A stretch of 64,000 nt of DNA from an uncultured Bacteroidota bacterium (GCA_902620455.1 CACNIG010000003.1:62001-126000), one strand, 5' to 3'; positions 40,221-51,216 are shown, counted from the stretch's first letter. A program made the numbers and translations. Notes: generated by a model from the sequence alone, not told the origin.

Positions 40221-41734
40221 TGAAACGTAGTCTAGAAATAATGGATACTACACTTCGTGATGGTGAACAAACCTCTGGAGTTTCATATTCTCCTAAAGAA
40301 AAGTTAACAATTGCCAAACTTTTATTAGATGAACTCAAAATTGATAGAATTGAGGTAGCATCAGCTAGAGTATCAGAAGGTGAGTTAAATTCAGTAAAAC
40401 AAATTACTAGTTGGGCAAAAAAGAATAAAAAAATTGAGAGTATAGAGGTACTAACCTTTTTGGATGATGGAAAATCTATCAAATGGCTTTTAGACTCTGG
40501 ATGTTCTGTACAAAATCTATTAACAAAAGGTTCTATTAATCATCTTAAGCATCAGCTAAAAAAGACTCCTTCAAATCATTTTAAAGATATCTTGGAAACA
40601 ATAAAAAGGGCTGAGGAAAACTCAATTCATACAAATGTTTATCTTGAAGATTGGAGTAATGGAATGAGAAACAGTAAGGAGTATGTAATTGATTTTCTTG
40701 ATTTCTTGTATGACAAAAAAATAAAAAGGTTATTATTACCAGATACATTAGGTATTCTTACACATCACGAAACTTACGAGTACATATCTGAGATAAAAAT
40801 GAAATACCCGGATTTTCATATTGATTTTCATGGACATAATGATTATGATTTAAGTGTTGGAAATTCAATGGAGGCAATAAGAGGCGGTTGTGATGGATTG
40901 CACCTTACTATTAATGGAATGGGGGAAAGAGCTGGGAATACTCCATTGTCAAGTGCTGTTGCAGCAATAAAAGATTTTATGCCAAATATCGAAATTAACG
41001 TAGATGAGAAAAATTTATTTAAAGCTAGTAAATTAATATCAACATTTTCGGGTCAAACTGTCTCATCCAATAAACCAATTGTTGGTGAAAATGTATTTAC
41101 TCAGACTGCAGGTGTACATGCAGATGGTGACAATAAGAAAAACTTGTATTATAATAATTTGAATCCTAATAGATTTGGTAGAAAACGAAGATACGCATTA
41201 GGCAAAACATCAGGAAAAGCAAACATTAAGAAAAACTTAGATGAATTGGGTATAAAGTTAAATGATAAGGAACTTGGAATTATCACCTCCAAAGTAATAG
41301 AATTAGGTGATAAAAAGGAGAAGGTCACAATTGAAGATCTCCCATATATAATAAATGATGTCCTAGACTATCCTACAAAAAAAAATAATATTAAAATTGA
41401 ATCTTATGTTCTTACTCATGCAAAAACTTTAAGACCATCAGTATCAATTTCATTAATTATTGATAACAATCTCCACCAAGAGAGCTGCTCAGGAGATGGA
41501 CAATTTGATGCTTTTATGAATGCATTGAAAAAAATATATGCAAAACTGAAAAGAAAGCTTCCAAAATTGATCGACTATGCAGTGAGAATTCCACCGGGAA
41601 GTGACTCAGATGCATTCTGTGAAACTACAATTACATGGGATAGTGGTTCAAAAAAATTTAAAACAAGAGGACTTGATACTGATCAAACTGTAGCTGCAAT
41701 TAAAGCAACCGAGAAAATGTTAAATACTGAATAA
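40220..41734 (+). CDS. LeuA/CimA-like alpha-isopropylmalate or citramalate synthase with regulatory domain
   Basis: The 504-residue protein has the same [12 protein letters not shown] barrel as LeuA (metal motif HGHNDYDLSVGN, then MGERAGNTPLSS) plus a C-terminal LeuA-type dimer/regulatory domain from about residue 390. It is only distantly like the leuA product three genes upstream. Likely roles are citramalate synthase (pyruvate plus acetyl-CoA, a threonine-independent route to isoleucine using LeuCD and LeuB) or a second isopropylmalate synthase. Its place between leuD and leuB suits either. An ilvA gene nearby means the threonine route to isoleucine also exists. Which substrate it uses cannot be read from the sequence. 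Confidence 0.82.
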   Translation: MKRSLEIMDTTLRDGEQTSGVSYSPKEKLTIAKLLLDELKIDRIEVASARVSEGELNSVKQITSWAKKNKKIESIEVLTFLDDGKSIKWLLDSGCSVQNLLTKGSINHLKHQLKKTPSNHFKDILETIKRAEENSIHTNVYLEDWSNGMRNSKEYVIDFLDFLYDKKIKRLLLPDTLGILTHHETYEYISEIKMKYPDFHIDFHGHNDYDLSVGNSMEAIRGGCDGLHLTINGMGERAGNTPLSSAVAAIKDFMPNIEINVDEKNLFKASKLISTFSGQTVSSNKPIVGENVFTQTAGVHADGDNKKNLYYNNLNPNRFGRKRRYALGKTSGKANIKKNLDELGIKLNDKELGIITSKVIELGDKKEKVTIEDLPYIINDVLDYPTKKNNIKIESYVLTHAKTLRPSVSISLIIDNNLHQESCSGDGQFDAFMNALKKIYAKLKRKLPKLIDYAVRIPPGSDSDAFCETTITWDSGSKKFKTRGLDTDQTVAAIKATEKMLNTE

Positions 41735-41736
41735 TT

Positions 41737-42804
41737 ATGAAGTTAAAGATAGCTGTGCTTCCAGGAGATGGGATTGGACCAGAAGTAACAAATCAGTCAA
41801 TAAAGGTCTTAAAATGTATTGCAAATAAGTATAATCACAATATTGAACTAAGCGAAGGACGTGTTGGTGCAATTGCTATTGATGAATATAATGATCCATA
41901 TCCAGATATCACTCACAAGCTTTGTATGGATTCTGATGCAATTTTATTTGGTGCAATTGGTGATCCAAAATATGATAACGATCCAAAGGCTAAAGTAAGA
42001 CCAGAACAGGGACTACTGAAAATGAGAAAAAAATTAGGGCTGTTTGCAAATCTTAGACCAACAATAATCTTTGAATCTCTTCTAGACATGTCACCAATAA
42101 AGGAAGAAAGGATAAAGGATACAAATATTCTTTTTGTTAGAGAACTTACTGGTGGAATATATTTTGGTGAAAGAGGAAGAAAAGACAATGATAATTATGC
42201 ATATGATACTTGCCAGTATTCAAGAGAAGAAATTATTAGAATAGCCAAAATAGGGTTTGAATATGCAAAAAAAAGATCAAAAAAACTTTGTTGTGTAGAT
42301 AAAGCAAATGTTCTTGAAACATCAAGACTTTGGAGGGAGACAGTACAAGGTATGGAAAAAGATTATCCTGAAATTAAAGTTTCATATGAATTCGTTGATG
42401 CTGTCGCTATGAGGCTAGTTCAATGGCCAAGTTCATACGATGTCCTGATAACATCTAATCTATTTGGTGATATACTAACGGATGAAGCTTCAGTAATATC
42501 AGGTTCAATGGGATTGATGCCCTCAGCATCAATTGGCTCGGAAAACGCATTATATGAGCCTATACATGGGTCTTACCCGGAGGCTACCGGAAAGAAAATT
42601 GCAAACCCAATAGCATCAATTTTATCTTTATCAATGATGCTTGATCATTCATTTAACTTAAAAGATGAATCCAAAATTATTAATAGAGCTGTCGAAGATT
42701 CTCTTGTGAATAAATTTACAACCCCAGATTTAAATAAAGATAATAAAGCTTACACCACTGATGAGGTTGGAGATTATATAGTAAATTTTATAAAAACTAG
42801 TTAA
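41737..42804 (+). CDS. leuB: 3-isopropylmalate dehydrogenase
   Basis: LeuB oxidatively decarboxylates 3-isopropylmalate with NAD+. The 355-residue protein has the family start [11 protein letters not shown], the substrate-binding [10 protein letters not shown] region, [14 protein letters not shown], and [20 protein letters not shown] and [12 protein letters not shown] near the C-terminus. It is the last gene of the leu operon and shares the bases TTAA (42801-42804) with the stop of the convergent gapN. Confidence 0.96.
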   Translation: MKLKIAVLPGDGIGPEVTNQSIKVLKCIANKYNHNIELSEGRVGAIAIDEYNDPYPDITHKLCMDSDAILFGAIGDPKYDNDPKAKVRPEQGLLKMRKKLGLFANLRPTIIFESLLDMSPIKEERIKDTNILFVRELTGGIYFGERGRKDNDNYAYDTCQYSREEIIRIAKIGFEYAKKRSKKLCCVDKANVLETSRLWRETVQGMEKDYPEIKVSYEFVDAVAMRLVQWPSSYDVLITSNLFGDILTDEASVISGSMGLMPSASIGSENALYEPIHGSYPEATGKKIANPIASILSLSMMLDHSFNLKDESKIINRAVEDSLVNKFTTPDLNKDNKAYTTDEVGDYIVNFIKTS

Positions 42805-44372
42805 AGTATATAATCAGTAGAAATGAAATTAGAATCATTTGAATCTAATAACTTCTTTAAAATTCTGTTATTATGTAGATTATCTTTTGAAGCTACAAAA
42901 GTTCTTATCGAGAATGCCCTTAAAGCATCATGAACACTCAAAGTGCTTACTGCTGAATTTTTTCTACCGGTAAAAGGGTAAATATCAGGACCTCTTTGAC
43001 AAGAACTATTTAGATTTACTCTACAAACTAAGTTTGCAAGAGTATCAATTAAAGGACCTATTTTCTTAGTATCACTTCCAAAGAGACTTACTTGCTGACC
43101 GTACTCAGACAATGCCATATCATCAAGGGGTTCATCTATTTTTTTGAAAGGAATAATTGGTACCACAGGGCCAAACTGCTCCTCTTCAAAAACCTTCATT
43201 GAGCTATTTACAGGATATAATACTGCGGGGTAGCAATAATTATCAGTTACCTCACCACCTTTATCATTAATAATATTTGCACCTTTAGAAATAGCATCAT
43301 CGATTAAGTCCTTAATATAGTTAGGTTTTGAAGGTTCTGGCAATGGGGTAAGAAAAGCATCTTTATCCCAAGGCATTCCAAATTTTAGATTATCAACAGC
43401 CTTTGCAAACTTAGTGTTAAATTCATCTGCAATAGATTCATGCACATACAAAACTTTTAGAGCAGTACATCTTTGACCATTATAGGACAATGAGCCTGAA
43501 ATACATTCTTTAATTGTAAGATCTAAATCAGCATCTGGAAGAATAATTGCAGGGTTTTTAGCTTCTAAGCCTAGAACTAATCTGAGTCTGTTTTTATTTG
43601 GGTGTTGATCTTGCAAAGCTACAGCAGATGAACTATGACCTATTAAAGCCAATACATCAACAAATCCTGTCTTCATTATTGGCGGACATATTTTTCTACC
43701 TCTACCAAATAAAATGTTTACAACTCCTGGAGGGAAACACTCCTTAAAAGCTTTAAGTAATGGTGAAATAAGTAAAACTCCATGTTTAGCAGGTTTAAAT
43801 ATCGTCGTATTACCCATGAGAATAGCAGGTATGAGAAGACAAAAAGTTTCATTCAAAGGGTAATTGTATGGTCCAAGACAAAGAACTACTCCAAGAGGGC
43901 CTCTTCTAATGTGAGCATGAATTCCAGAGTCTTTTTCAAATCTAGAAGAAGACCTATCAATATTTTTATACTCATCAATAGTATCATAAATATATTTTAC
44001 TGTTCTGTCAAATTCCTTTTCAGAATCAGTTTGATTCTTTCCTATTTCCCACATTAGTAGCTTAACCACTATATCACGATGATCTTGCATTTTGTCTGCA
44101 AATCTCTTCATGCACTTTAGCCTATCTCTTACTTTCATTGTTGGCCATTTACCTTGTCCTCTATTAAATGCTTTCTTTGCTGACTCAAGCGCTTCTATTG
44201 CAGAATCAGAATCCATGTCAGGTATAGAACCTAAAAGAGTTGGAGTGTATTCACCTTCCTCTTTGATATCTATGGTAGAAAATACTTCTGAAGTATCCCC
44301 CTCCCATTTTTTTAGTTCTCCATTAACTAGATATTCTCTACAATGAATTTCATCAATTTTATATTTTTCCAT
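42801..44372 (-). CDS. gapN: Non-phosphorylating NADP+-dependent glyceraldehyde-3-phosphate dehydrogenase
   Basis: GapN oxidises glyceraldehyde-3-phosphate directly to 3-phosphoglycerate and forms NADPH. The 523-residue protein is an aldehyde dehydrogenase with catalytic C302 (NGQRCTALK), general base E270 (LGLEAKNP) and oxyanion N170 (PYNYPLNE). ACELKR-free features such as [18 protein letters not shown] near the end match the GapN branch as I know it. It follows ilvA by 11 bases as the last gene of the ilv operon. Inference: its NADPH could serve IlvC. A different aldehyde substrate cannot be excluded. Confidence 0.85.
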   Translation of the reverse strand: MEKYKIDEIHCREYLVNGELKKWEGDTSEVFSTIDIKEEGEYTPTLLGSIPDMDSDSAIEALESAKKAFNRGQGKWPTMKVRDRLKCMKRFADKMQDHRDIVVKLLMWEIGKNQTDSEKEFDRTVKYIYDTIDEYKNIDRSSSRFEKDSGIHAHIRRGPLGVVLCLGPYNYPLNETFCLLIPAILMGNTTIFKPAKHGVLLISPLLKAFKECFPPGVVNILFGRGRKICPPIMKTGFVDVLALIGHSSSAVALQDQHPNKNRLRLVLGLEAKNPAIILPDADLDLTIKECISGSLSYNGQRCTALKVLYVHESIADEFNTKFAKAVDNLKFGMPWDKDAFLTPLPEPSKPNYIKDLIDDAISKGANIINDKGGEVTDNYCYPAVLYPVNSSMKVFEEEQFGPVVPIIPFKKIDEPLDDMALSEYGQQVSLFGSDTKKIGPLIDTLANLVCRVNLNSSCQRGPDIYPFTGRKNSAVSTLSVHDALRAFSIRTFVASKDNLHNNRILKKLLDSNDSNFISTDYIL

Positions 44373-44383
44373 GGATACAGTTT

Positions 44384-45634
44384 TTATATTAAAAGACGAA
44401 GCGTGTCTGGTTTTTCATTTAAATATTCTCCAAAGAAACCATTTTCTTTCATTTTTTTCATCAAGTCTGATAAATCTTTAGAAAATTTTAACTCTATTCC
44501 AACAATCGCTGTTGTATACTCTCTATTATTCTTTTTTACGTACTCAAAAAAAGTAATATCATCATTTTGACCTAATACGTTGTTGACAAATTCTCTAAGC
44601 GCCCCTTTTCTTTGAGGAAATTTTACAATAAAATAATGTTTTAAATTGGAGTAAAGCAAAGCTCGCTCTTTTATTTCAGCCATTCTAGTAATATCATTGT
44701 TACCTCCACAAATGAGTACACCAATATTCTTATCTGAGATATCTTTATCATAAATTTCGAGAGCAGAAATACCAATTGCTCCAGCTGGCTCAACAACTAT
44801 TCCATCCTTATTGTATAACTCAAGTATGGTTTGGCATATTTTACCTTCAGGGACAATTATTAAGTCATCTAAATGCTCTTTGCAAATCTCAAAAGGTATT
44901 ACACCAATCTTTTTTATTGATACACCATCTACAAAATTGTCAATTTTTTTTAATTCAATAATCTTGTTTTGCTTCAAAGAATCAGACATGGCTGGAGCTC
45001 CTTGAGCTTCAACTCCAATAATTTTTGTTTTAGGAGATAACTCTTTAAATACAGATATAATACCCGCAATTAGACCTCCCCCACCAATTGGGATAACCAA
45101 ATAATCAAAATGTTTATCAATTTGATCTAAAATTTCGAGTGCAACAGTACCCTGTCCCTCTATTACCTCCTTATCATCAAAAGGATGAATAAATACAGTA
45201 TCATTATCCAATTGCTTTTGCGCTTCTTTTTGAGCATCATCAAAAGTATCTCCAACTAAAATAATTTCAATAAAATCACCCCCAAACATTTTTACTCTTT
45301 CCACTTTTTGTTTTGGCGTTGTTTCAGGCATATATATCGTACCAAATATTTTTAATTTGTTACATGAATAGGCAACACCTTGAGCGTGATTACCCGCACT
45401 TGCACATATAATTTTTTTTCCATCTTGGGTATCTTCCAGATTTAATGATTTAATTTTGTTAAAAGCTCCCCTAATCTTAAAAGAACGAACTTTTTGAAGA
45501 TCTTCTCTTTTAAAAAAAATTCTACAATTTAATTTTTCTGATAATCTCTCGTTAAGATTAAGCGGAGTAACAATAGAAACATCTCTAAGATTTTCAGATG
45601 CTTTTCTAACTCCTTTTAAATCAGGTATATGCAT
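44384..45634 (-). CDS. ilvA: Threonine dehydratase (biosynthetic)
   Basis: IlvA deaminates threonine to 2-oxobutanoate, the entry to isoleucine. The 416-residue protein has the PLP lysine K53 in [11 protein letters not shown], the PLP phosphate loop GGGGLIAG read here as [11 protein letters not shown], and [13 protein letters not shown]. One ACT-like regulatory domain follows (about 335-410; [19 protein letters not shown]). This is the shorter, single-ACT form. It lies one base after ilvC and 11 before gapN. Confidence 0.94.
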   Translation of the reverse strand: MHIPDLKGVRKASENLRDVSIVTPLNLNERLSEKLNCRIFFKREDLQKVRSFKIRGAFNKIKSLNLEDTQDGKKIICASAGNHAQGVAYSCNKLKIFGTIYMPETTPKQKVERVKMFGGDFIEIILVGDTFDDAQKEAQKQLDNDTVFIHPFDDKEVIEGQGTVALEILDQIDKHFDYLVIPIGGGGLIAGIISVFKELSPKTKIIGVEAQGAPAMSDSLKQNKIIELKKIDNFVDGVSIKKIGVIPFEICKEHLDDLIIVPEGKICQTILELYNKDGIVVEPAGAIGISALEIYDKDISDKNIGVLICGGNNDITRMAEIKERALLYSNLKHYFIVKFPQRKGALREFVNNVLGQNDDITFFEYVKKNNREYTTAIVGIELKFSKDLSDLMKKMKENGFFGEYLNEKPDTLRLLI

Positions 45635-45635
45635 T

Positions 45636-47111
45636 TTATAATGCTTTTTTCATTGAAGTCATATGTTGTCTTAATTCATCACCAATGATTTCAATAGAGT
45701 GGAATCTAATAGATTCATTGATTTCAATTAATTTTTCATTATCAATTGAATTCGAAGCATTAGACATTTGATCTGAACCAATTACATCACTATTAAGTTT
45801 TTTGAAGAAACTGGATAATAATGGAATTGCGTCATTATTAAAAAGATAGCAACCATATTCTGCTGTATCTGAAATTATATGATTCATTTCGTACAGTTTT
45901 TTTCTGGATACTAAATTTGCAATTAAAGGAAGTTCGTGTAGGGATTCATAATAAGCAGATTCTTCCTTGATACCAGCCTCTACCATGGTTTCATAGGCAA
46001 GTTCAACCCCAGCTTTTACAAATGCAACCATCAATATTCCATTATCAAAATACTCCTGTTCAGATATTTCATCTTTAGTTGGATTGGTTTTCTCAAAGGA
46101 TGTTTGATTTGTCTCTTCTCTCCAATTTAAAAGCTCTTTATCATCATTTTCCCAATCTTTCATCATTGTTTCAGAAAAATTTCCTGATAATATATTATCC
46201 ATATGTTTGATAAATAATGGTGATAATATATTTTTCAGTTCTTCTGATAATTCATATGCCCTGACTTTTGCTGGATTTGAAAGCCTATCCATCATGTTTG
46301 TTATTCCACCGTGTTTTAAGGCTTCCGTAATTGTTTCCCATCCATGTTGAATCAACTTTGCAGCATATTGTGGATTAGTTCCAAGTTCCACCATTCTGTC
46401 AAATGACAAAATAGAACCTGTCTGAAGCATTCCACATAAAATTGTCTGTTCACCCATTAAGTCTGATTTTACCTCCGCAACAAATGAAGAATCAAGTACT
46501 CCAGCTTTATGAGATCCAAGTGAAACTGCATAAGCTTTTGCTGCATCGAAACCAATATTATTTTTATCATTTTCTGGATGCACAGCTATTAATGTGGGAA
46601 CTCCAAAGCCTCTGAGATATTCCTCTCTTACCTCTGAGCCAGGTGATTTTGGTGCAACCATTATTACAGTTATATCTTCTCGAACTTTAATTCCTTCTTC
46701 TACAATATTGAATCCATGGGAGTACGATAATATTGAATTTTTTTTCATTATTGGCATAAGTTGTTCAACCACAGGAGTATGATTTTTATCTGGAGTTAGG
46801 TTTATAACTAAATCAGAATTTGGTATTATTTCATCAAAATTTCCAACATTGAAATCATTTGAAGATGCATTTATAAAAGACTGTCTTTTAGAGTCTATTG
46901 ATGATTGTCTTAAAGCATAGGATATGTCTAAACCAGAATCTCTCATATTCAATCCTTGATGTAACCCCTGAGCACCGCATCCTACTATAGCAATTTTTTT
47001 ATCTTTTAGAAAATTAACACCATTTTGAAACTCAGACGAGTCCATAAACCTACATTTACCTAATTGCATAAGTTTTTCTCTAAATGATAGACTATTAAAG
47101 TAATTCTTCAT
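45636..47111 (-). CDS. ilvC: Ketol-acid reductoisomerase, class II (long form)
   Basis: IlvC isomerises and reduces acetolactate or acetohydroxybutyrate using NADPH and Mg2+. The 491-residue length matches the E. coli-like class II enzyme with a duplicated knotted domain. Visible are the Rossmann loop [19 protein letters not shown] and the following basic LRQSS region of NADPH-type enzymes, then [14 protein letters not shown]. The metal-binding acidic residues are in [12 protein letters not shown]. It follows ilvN by 5 bases. Confidence 0.95.
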   Translation of the reverse strand: MKNYFNSLSFREKLMQLGKCRFMDSSEFQNGVNFLKDKKIAIVGCGAQGLHQGLNMRDSGLDISYALRQSSIDSKRQSFINASSNDFNVGNFDEIIPNSDLVINLTPDKNHTPVVEQLMPIMKKNSILSYSHGFNIVEEGIKVREDITVIMVAPKSPGSEVREEYLRGFGVPTLIAVHPENDKNNIGFDAAKAYAVSLGSHKAGVLDSSFVAEVKSDLMGEQTILCGMLQTGSILSFDRMVELGTNPQYAAKLIQHGWETITEALKHGGITNMMDRLSNPAKVRAYELSEELKNILSPLFIKHMDNILSGNFSETMMKDWENDDKELLNWREETNQTSFEKTNPTKDEISEQEYFDNGILMVAFVKAGVELAYETMVEAGIKEESAYYESLHELPLIANLVSRKKLYEMNHIISDTAEYGCYLFNNDAIPLLSSFFKKLNSDVIGSDQMSNASNSIDNEKLIEINESIRFHSIEIIGDELRQHMTSMKKAL

Positions 47112-47116
47112 TGTGT

Positions 47117-47650
47117 TTATTTTTGGTTTTTAAAAGTATTTAAAATTTCTGATATTCCCATCTTTTCTTTTGAAACAGCAATTCTTCCTGATCTTGTAAA
47201 TTGTAAAAGACCATATGATTTTAAATCCTTGTATAGTTTCTCAGTATCATCCCTAAATCCTGTTTTTTCGATAACAAAAAATTCTGGATTTACAGTAACT
47301 ATTCTTGCATTCGAATCCTTAATGACGTTTTGGATATGTCTTTCCTCAAATAAGGAAGAGGATTTCATTTTGTAGAGAGCTGACTCTTGAAATATTGTTT
47401 CTGAATCAGTATGATAAAATGCTTTTATAACTTCTACTTGTTTCTCAATTTGTTTTACAACTTTTTCAACGCCAGACTTGGTCATTTTTACAACTATAAT
47501 AAATCTAAAAACATCCTTAATTTCTGACTCAGAAGTACTAAAACTCTCGATATTTATATGTCTTTTGAGAAAAATAGCAGATAATCTGTGAAGCAGACCA
47601 ACATTATTCTCAGTGTAAACAGATATTGTAAAATTCTTTTTCTTCTCCAT
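47117..47650 (-). CDS. ilvN: Acetolactate synthase small (regulatory) subunit
   Basis: The 177-residue protein has an N-terminal ACT domain ([36 protein letters not shown]) and a C-terminal ALS_ss_C-type domain ([31 protein letters not shown]). It activates the large subunit and usually gives valine feedback inhibition. One base separates it from ilvB. Confidence 0.95.
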   Translation of the reverse strand: MEKKKNFTISVYTENNVGLLHRLSAIFLKRHINIESFSTSESEIKDVFRFIIVVKMTKSGVEKVVKQIEKQVEVIKAFYHTDSETIFQESALYKMKSSSLFEERHIQNVIKDSNARIVTVNPEFFVIEKTGFRDDTEKLYKDLKSYGLLQFTRSGRIAVSKEKMGISEILNTFKNQK

Positions 47651-47651
47651 G

Positions 47652-49346
47652 TTAACTTAGTCTTACGTCTGAAACAGATGCTCCTGATGGTATCATTGGA
47701 AATACATTATCTTCTTTCTCTACACATATTTCAAGAACATATGGTTTTTTTGATTTGATCATTCTTTCTACAGCAGGCCTTAGATCCTTTCTATGATTGA
47801 CTCTCTCTGAATCTAAATAATATCCTTTTGCAATTGTTACAAAGTCTGGATTAATCATTTCTGTCGAGGCATATCTTTTATCAAAAAAAAGTTGTTGCCA
47901 TTGACGAACCATACCTAGAAAGTCATTATTTAAAATAACTATCTTAACTGGGATTTGAAGCTGAAATATAGTACCTAATTCCTGAATTGTCATTTGATAA
48001 CCTCCATCACCTATAACTGCAACAACCTCCCTATTCATTGCGCCCATCTTTGCACCCATTGCAGCAGGGAGAGCAAAACCCATGGTTCCTAGTCCACCTG
48101 AAGTAATATTACTTTTTGAGTGAATGAAGTTCGCATATCTGCAAGCAACCATTTGGTGTTGTCCTACGTCAGTTACGATTATAGCCTCACCATTTGTTTG
48201 CTCGTTAATTGCAATAATAGATTCTCCCATAGTCAATCCTTTTTTTGAGGGATTTAAATCAGAGTTAATAACTTTATCAAATTCTATTTTCATTAAGTCA
48301 TCAAATTTTGAAATCCACTTTTCATGAGATCTTTTTTCAATTTTCTCGGTAATTAACTTTAAAGACTCTTTACAATCTCCTATTATTGGAACTTCAACCT
48401 TAATATTTTTATTTATCTCCGCTGGGTCAATATCCAAATGAATAATTTTCGCCTGATTAGCGTAAGTTTTTGGATCTCCAGTAACTCGATCATCAAAACG
48501 CATACCAATAGCAACAAGCAAATCACACTCATTAGTCAAAAGATTTGGACCGTAGTTACCATGCATTCCAACCATTCCTACATTAAGTTCATGAGATGTT
48601 GGGAGGGCTGACACTCCAAGAATAGTCCATGCAGCAGGTATACCAGACTTTTCAACGAAACTTTTGAACTCGACCTCTGCATTTCCAAGTATTACTCCCT
48701 GACCCCAAACTATAAATGGTTTTTTTGCCTTATTTATTAATTTAACCGCATCATCAATAGAAGAGTTATTTATTTTAGGAAGTGGATTATAGCTTCTTAT
48801 ACCTTTGCATTTAGAATATTCATAATTAAATAATTCAAATTGAGCATCCTTTGTAATATCAATTAAAACAGGGCCAGGTCTACCTGATTTTGCTATGTAA
48901 AAAGCTTTTGCAAAAATCTCAGGAATTTCAGAGGCTTTTGTGATTTGATAATTCCATTTTGTTACTGGCATTGATATACCAATAATATCAGTTTCTTGAA
49001 ATGCATCGGAACCTAAAAGGTGAGATGGTACTTGACCAGTAATACAGACTACAGGTGTAGAATCAATTTGAGCATCAGCAATTCCAGTTACAAGATTTGT
49101 AGCACCAGGGCCTGACGTGGCAATAGCTACTCCAACTTTACCAGATGATCTTGCATAACCTTGTGCAGCATGAATAGCACCTTGTTCGTGTCTTGCAAGT
49201 ATATGTTTTAGTTTATCTTGGAATTTATAAAACTCATCATAAACTGGCATTATAGCTCCACCTGGATATCCCCATACTAAATCAACACCTTCATTTAACA
49301 ATGAATGTATTACAGCTTCAGCTCCACTTATCTTTTTTTTCTTCAT
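47652..49346 (-). CDS. ilvB: Acetolactate synthase large (catalytic) subunit
   Basis: It condenses two pyruvates, or pyruvate and 2-oxobutanoate, using ThDP. The 564-residue protein has the three domains of the family. The catalytic Glu is in LARHEQGAIHAAQGYARSSG, the FAD domain is around residues 190-330, and the ThDP/Mg motif GDGGYQMTIQELGT ends with NNDFLGMVRQWQ. It follows ilvD by 4 bases and forms the holoenzyme with IlvN. Confidence 0.96.
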   Translation of the reverse strand: MKKKKISGAEAVIHSLLNEGVDLVWGYPGGAIMPVYDEFYKFQDKLKHILARHEQGAIHAAQGYARSSGKVGVAIATSGPGATNLVTGIADAQIDSTPVVCITGQVPSHLLGSDAFQETDIIGISMPVTKWNYQITKASEIPEIFAKAFYIAKSGRPGPVLIDITKDAQFELFNYEYSKCKGIRSYNPLPKINNSSIDDAVKLINKAKKPFIVWGQGVILGNAEVEFKSFVEKSGIPAAWTILGVSALPTSHELNVGMVGMHGNYGPNLLTNECDLLVAIGMRFDDRVTGDPKTYANQAKIIHLDIDPAEINKNIKVEVPIIGDCKESLKLITEKIEKRSHEKWISKFDDLMKIEFDKVINSDLNPSKKGLTMGESIIAINEQTNGEAIIVTDVGQHQMVACRYANFIHSKSNITSGGLGTMGFALPAAMGAKMGAMNREVVAVIGDGGYQMTIQELGTIFQLQIPVKIVILNNDFLGMVRQWQQLFFDKRYASTEMINPDFVTIAKGYYLDSERVNHRKDLRPAVERMIKSKKPYVLEICVEKEDNVFPMIPSGASVSDVRLS

Positions 49347-49350
49347 AATT

Positions 49351-51024
49351 TTATTCGTCAGTTACACACCCATTTGATGCATTTGAGACTGATTTAACAT
49401 ATTTATACAAAATTCCTTTTTTGATTTTAAGGTCAGGTTTAGACCAATTTTTAATTCTATTTTTTATTTCATCATCTGAGAGATCTACAAAAATTTGATT
49501 ATTTTCAGAATCAATGGTAATAATATCTCCATTTTCTACAATTGCAATTACTCCACCATCAAAAGCTTCAGGAACAATATGACCTACAACAAAACCATGA
49601 GTACCTCCCGAAAATCTTCCATCAGTAATTAATGCAACATCTTTACCAAGACCAGCTCCCATTATAGCAGAGGTAGGCTTTAACATTTCTGGCATGCCAG
49701 GACCTCCTTTTGGTCCTTCATATCTAATTACAACAACATCTCCTTTTTTAACCCACGATTCTGCTATTGCAGTCAAACATTCAAACTCACTGTCAAAAAC
49801 TTTAGCTGGACCTGAAAATTTCAATCCCTCCTTACCTGTAATCTTTGCAACACATCCCTCTTCAGCTAGATTTCCTTTTAGAATTTGTATATGGCCAGAT
49901 TCTTTGATCGGATTACTAAAGGAAAAAATTATATCACTAGACTTTAGATCAGGTGATTTAATTTTTGAGAGGTTCTCTTCTAGAGTTTTACCAGTAACTG
50001 TCATACAATCTCCATTAAGCATGTTATTCTCTAGCATGTATTTAAGAACGGATGGAACTCCTCCAATTTTATGAAGATCCTTCATTAAATACTTTCCACT
50101 AGGTTTAAGATTAGCAATGTAAGGGGTTGAGTCGCTGATTTCTTGAAAATAATCAATCGATAAATCTAAATTTGCAGCTCTCGAAATTGCAAGAAAGTGT
50201 AAAACTGCATTAGTTGAGCCACCTAGAACAGTTATAAGTCTTAATGCGTTCTCTAAAGATTTTCTTGTTACAATATCAGAGGGTTTAATATCTTTTTCTA
50301 TTAGTAACTTAATTGAAGATCCTAATTGAGCACATTCACTGACTTTTTCATTACTTATTGCAGGATTAGATGAATTATAAGGAAGAGACATACCCAGGGC
50401 TTCAATTGCTGATGCCATAGTATTGGCAGTATACATTCCACCACATGCTCCTGCACCAGGACATGCATTTTTAATTACATTCTTATATTCTTTATCATCT
50501 ATCTTACCTGATACCTTCTCACCCCATGCTTCAAATGCTGAAACAACGTCTAATTCTTTGTTGTTATAACAGCCTGAGTCAATTGTTCCTCCGTAGACAA
50601 GTATACTTGGCCTATCAAGCCTTAACATAGCCATCAATGCACCGGGCATGTTTTTATCACAACCAACGACAGTTACTAGACCATCATAAGACATAGCTTG
50701 AACAACAGTTTCCATGGAATCAGCAATAATATCCCTAGATGGAAGAGAATATCTCATGCCAAAAGTTCCCATAGAAATACCATCACTTACCCCTATTGTA
50801 TTGAATATTAATCCAACATATTCAGAGGCAGAAATACTATTTTTAATCTTAACTGATAGATCATTTAAATGCATGTTACAAGGGTTACCTTCATAGCCAG
50901 TGCTTGCGATACCAATAAATGGTTTATCAAAGTCTTCTTCAGATAAACCAATGGCATGCAGCATAGCTTGAGCAGCTGGCTGAGAGTCATCTTTTGTTAC
51001 TACTCGACTGAATTTGTTATACAT
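49351..51024 (-). CDS. ilvD: Dihydroxyacid dehydratase
   Basis: IlvD dehydrates dihydroxy acids to the 2-oxo acids of valine and isoleucine, and uses an Fe-S cluster. The 557-residue protein has the cysteine motifs [14 protein letters not shown] and [18 protein letters not shown], an N-terminal NPCNMHLND, and [19 protein letters not shown] near the C-terminus. It is the first gene of the ilvD-B-N-C-A-gapN operon. A 19-base palindrome and a short reading frame lie upstream. Confidence 0.96.
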   Translation of the reverse strand: MYNKFSRVVTKDDSQPAAQAMLHAIGLSEEDFDKPFIGIASTGYEGNPCNMHLNDLSVKIKNSISASEYVGLIFNTIGVSDGISMGTFGMRYSLPSRDIIADSMETVVQAMSYDGLVTVVGCDKNMPGALMAMLRLDRPSILVYGGTIDSGCYNNKELDVVSAFEAWGEKVSGKIDDKEYKNVIKNACPGAGACGGMYTANTMASAIEALGMSLPYNSSNPAISNEKVSECAQLGSSIKLLIEKDIKPSDIVTRKSLENALRLITVLGGSTNAVLHFLAISRAANLDLSIDYFQEISDSTPYIANLKPSGKYLMKDLHKIGGVPSVLKYMLENNMLNGDCMTVTGKTLEENLSKIKSPDLKSSDIIFSFSNPIKESGHIQILKGNLAEEGCVAKITGKEGLKFSGPAKVFDSEFECLTAIAESWVKKGDVVVIRYEGPKGGPGMPEMLKPTSAIMGAGLGKDVALITDGRFSGGTHGFVVGHIVPEAFDGGVIAIVENGDIITIDSENNQIFVDLSDDEIKNRIKNWSKPDLKIKKGILYKYVKSVSNASNGCVTDE

Positions 51025-51029
51025 AATAT

Positions 51030-51056
51030 TTAATTATATGATAAAATTATTACCAT
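51030..51056 (-). other. Eight-codon reading frame just before ilvD
   Basis: On the minus strand ATG at 51056 reads MVIILSYN and stops at 51030, five bases before the ilvD ATG. Four of eight codons are Val-Ile-Ile-Leu in a row. The same bases can form a hairpin AUGGUAA-UAAUU-UUAUCAU with one G-U pair. Coupled or stalling control of ilvD is possible. The frame is so short that chance is a serious alternative. Confidence 0.22.
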
Positions 51057-51098
51057 GATACCATCTTTCCGTATCTTTTTACATAATTTAACTATGTT

Positions 51099-51125
51099 CA
51101 AAGAAATATTTTATGTCATAAAATA
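51099..51125 (-). promoter_or_regulatory. Palindromic operator candidate and -7 element upstream of ilvD
   Basis: TATTTTATG-T-CATAAAATA (51107-51125) is a perfect palindrome with 9-base arms. On the minus strand it is followed directly by TTTCTTTG (51106-51099), which differs from TANNTTTG at one base. A protein bound there would cover the promoter spacer. The ilvD ATG is about 75 bases downstream. The rest of the 180-base gap shows nothing else but AT-rich DNA. Confidence 0.5.
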
Positions 51126-51199
51126 CTAATATTTAATATTTTAATAAAATTAATATATCATATCCAAATTAAAAAATATCATTTTCGAATATAAATAAT

Positions 51200-51207
51200 T
51201 AGATTTG
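51200..51207 (+). promoter_or_regulatory. Candidate -7 element for the class 3 aldehyde dehydrogenase
   Basis: TAGATTTG is an exact TANNTTTG match nine bases before the ATG at 51217. Transcription would begin almost at the start codon, giving a nearly leaderless mRNA. The TTG at 51205 is inside this element, which argues against its use as the start. Confidence 0.4.
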
Positions 51208-51216
51208 AAATCAATT

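Noticed and set aside
49694-50074. 126-codon open frame opposite ilvD
   Set aside because: Lies fully inside a conserved enzyme gene with no own promoter or recognisable protein features.
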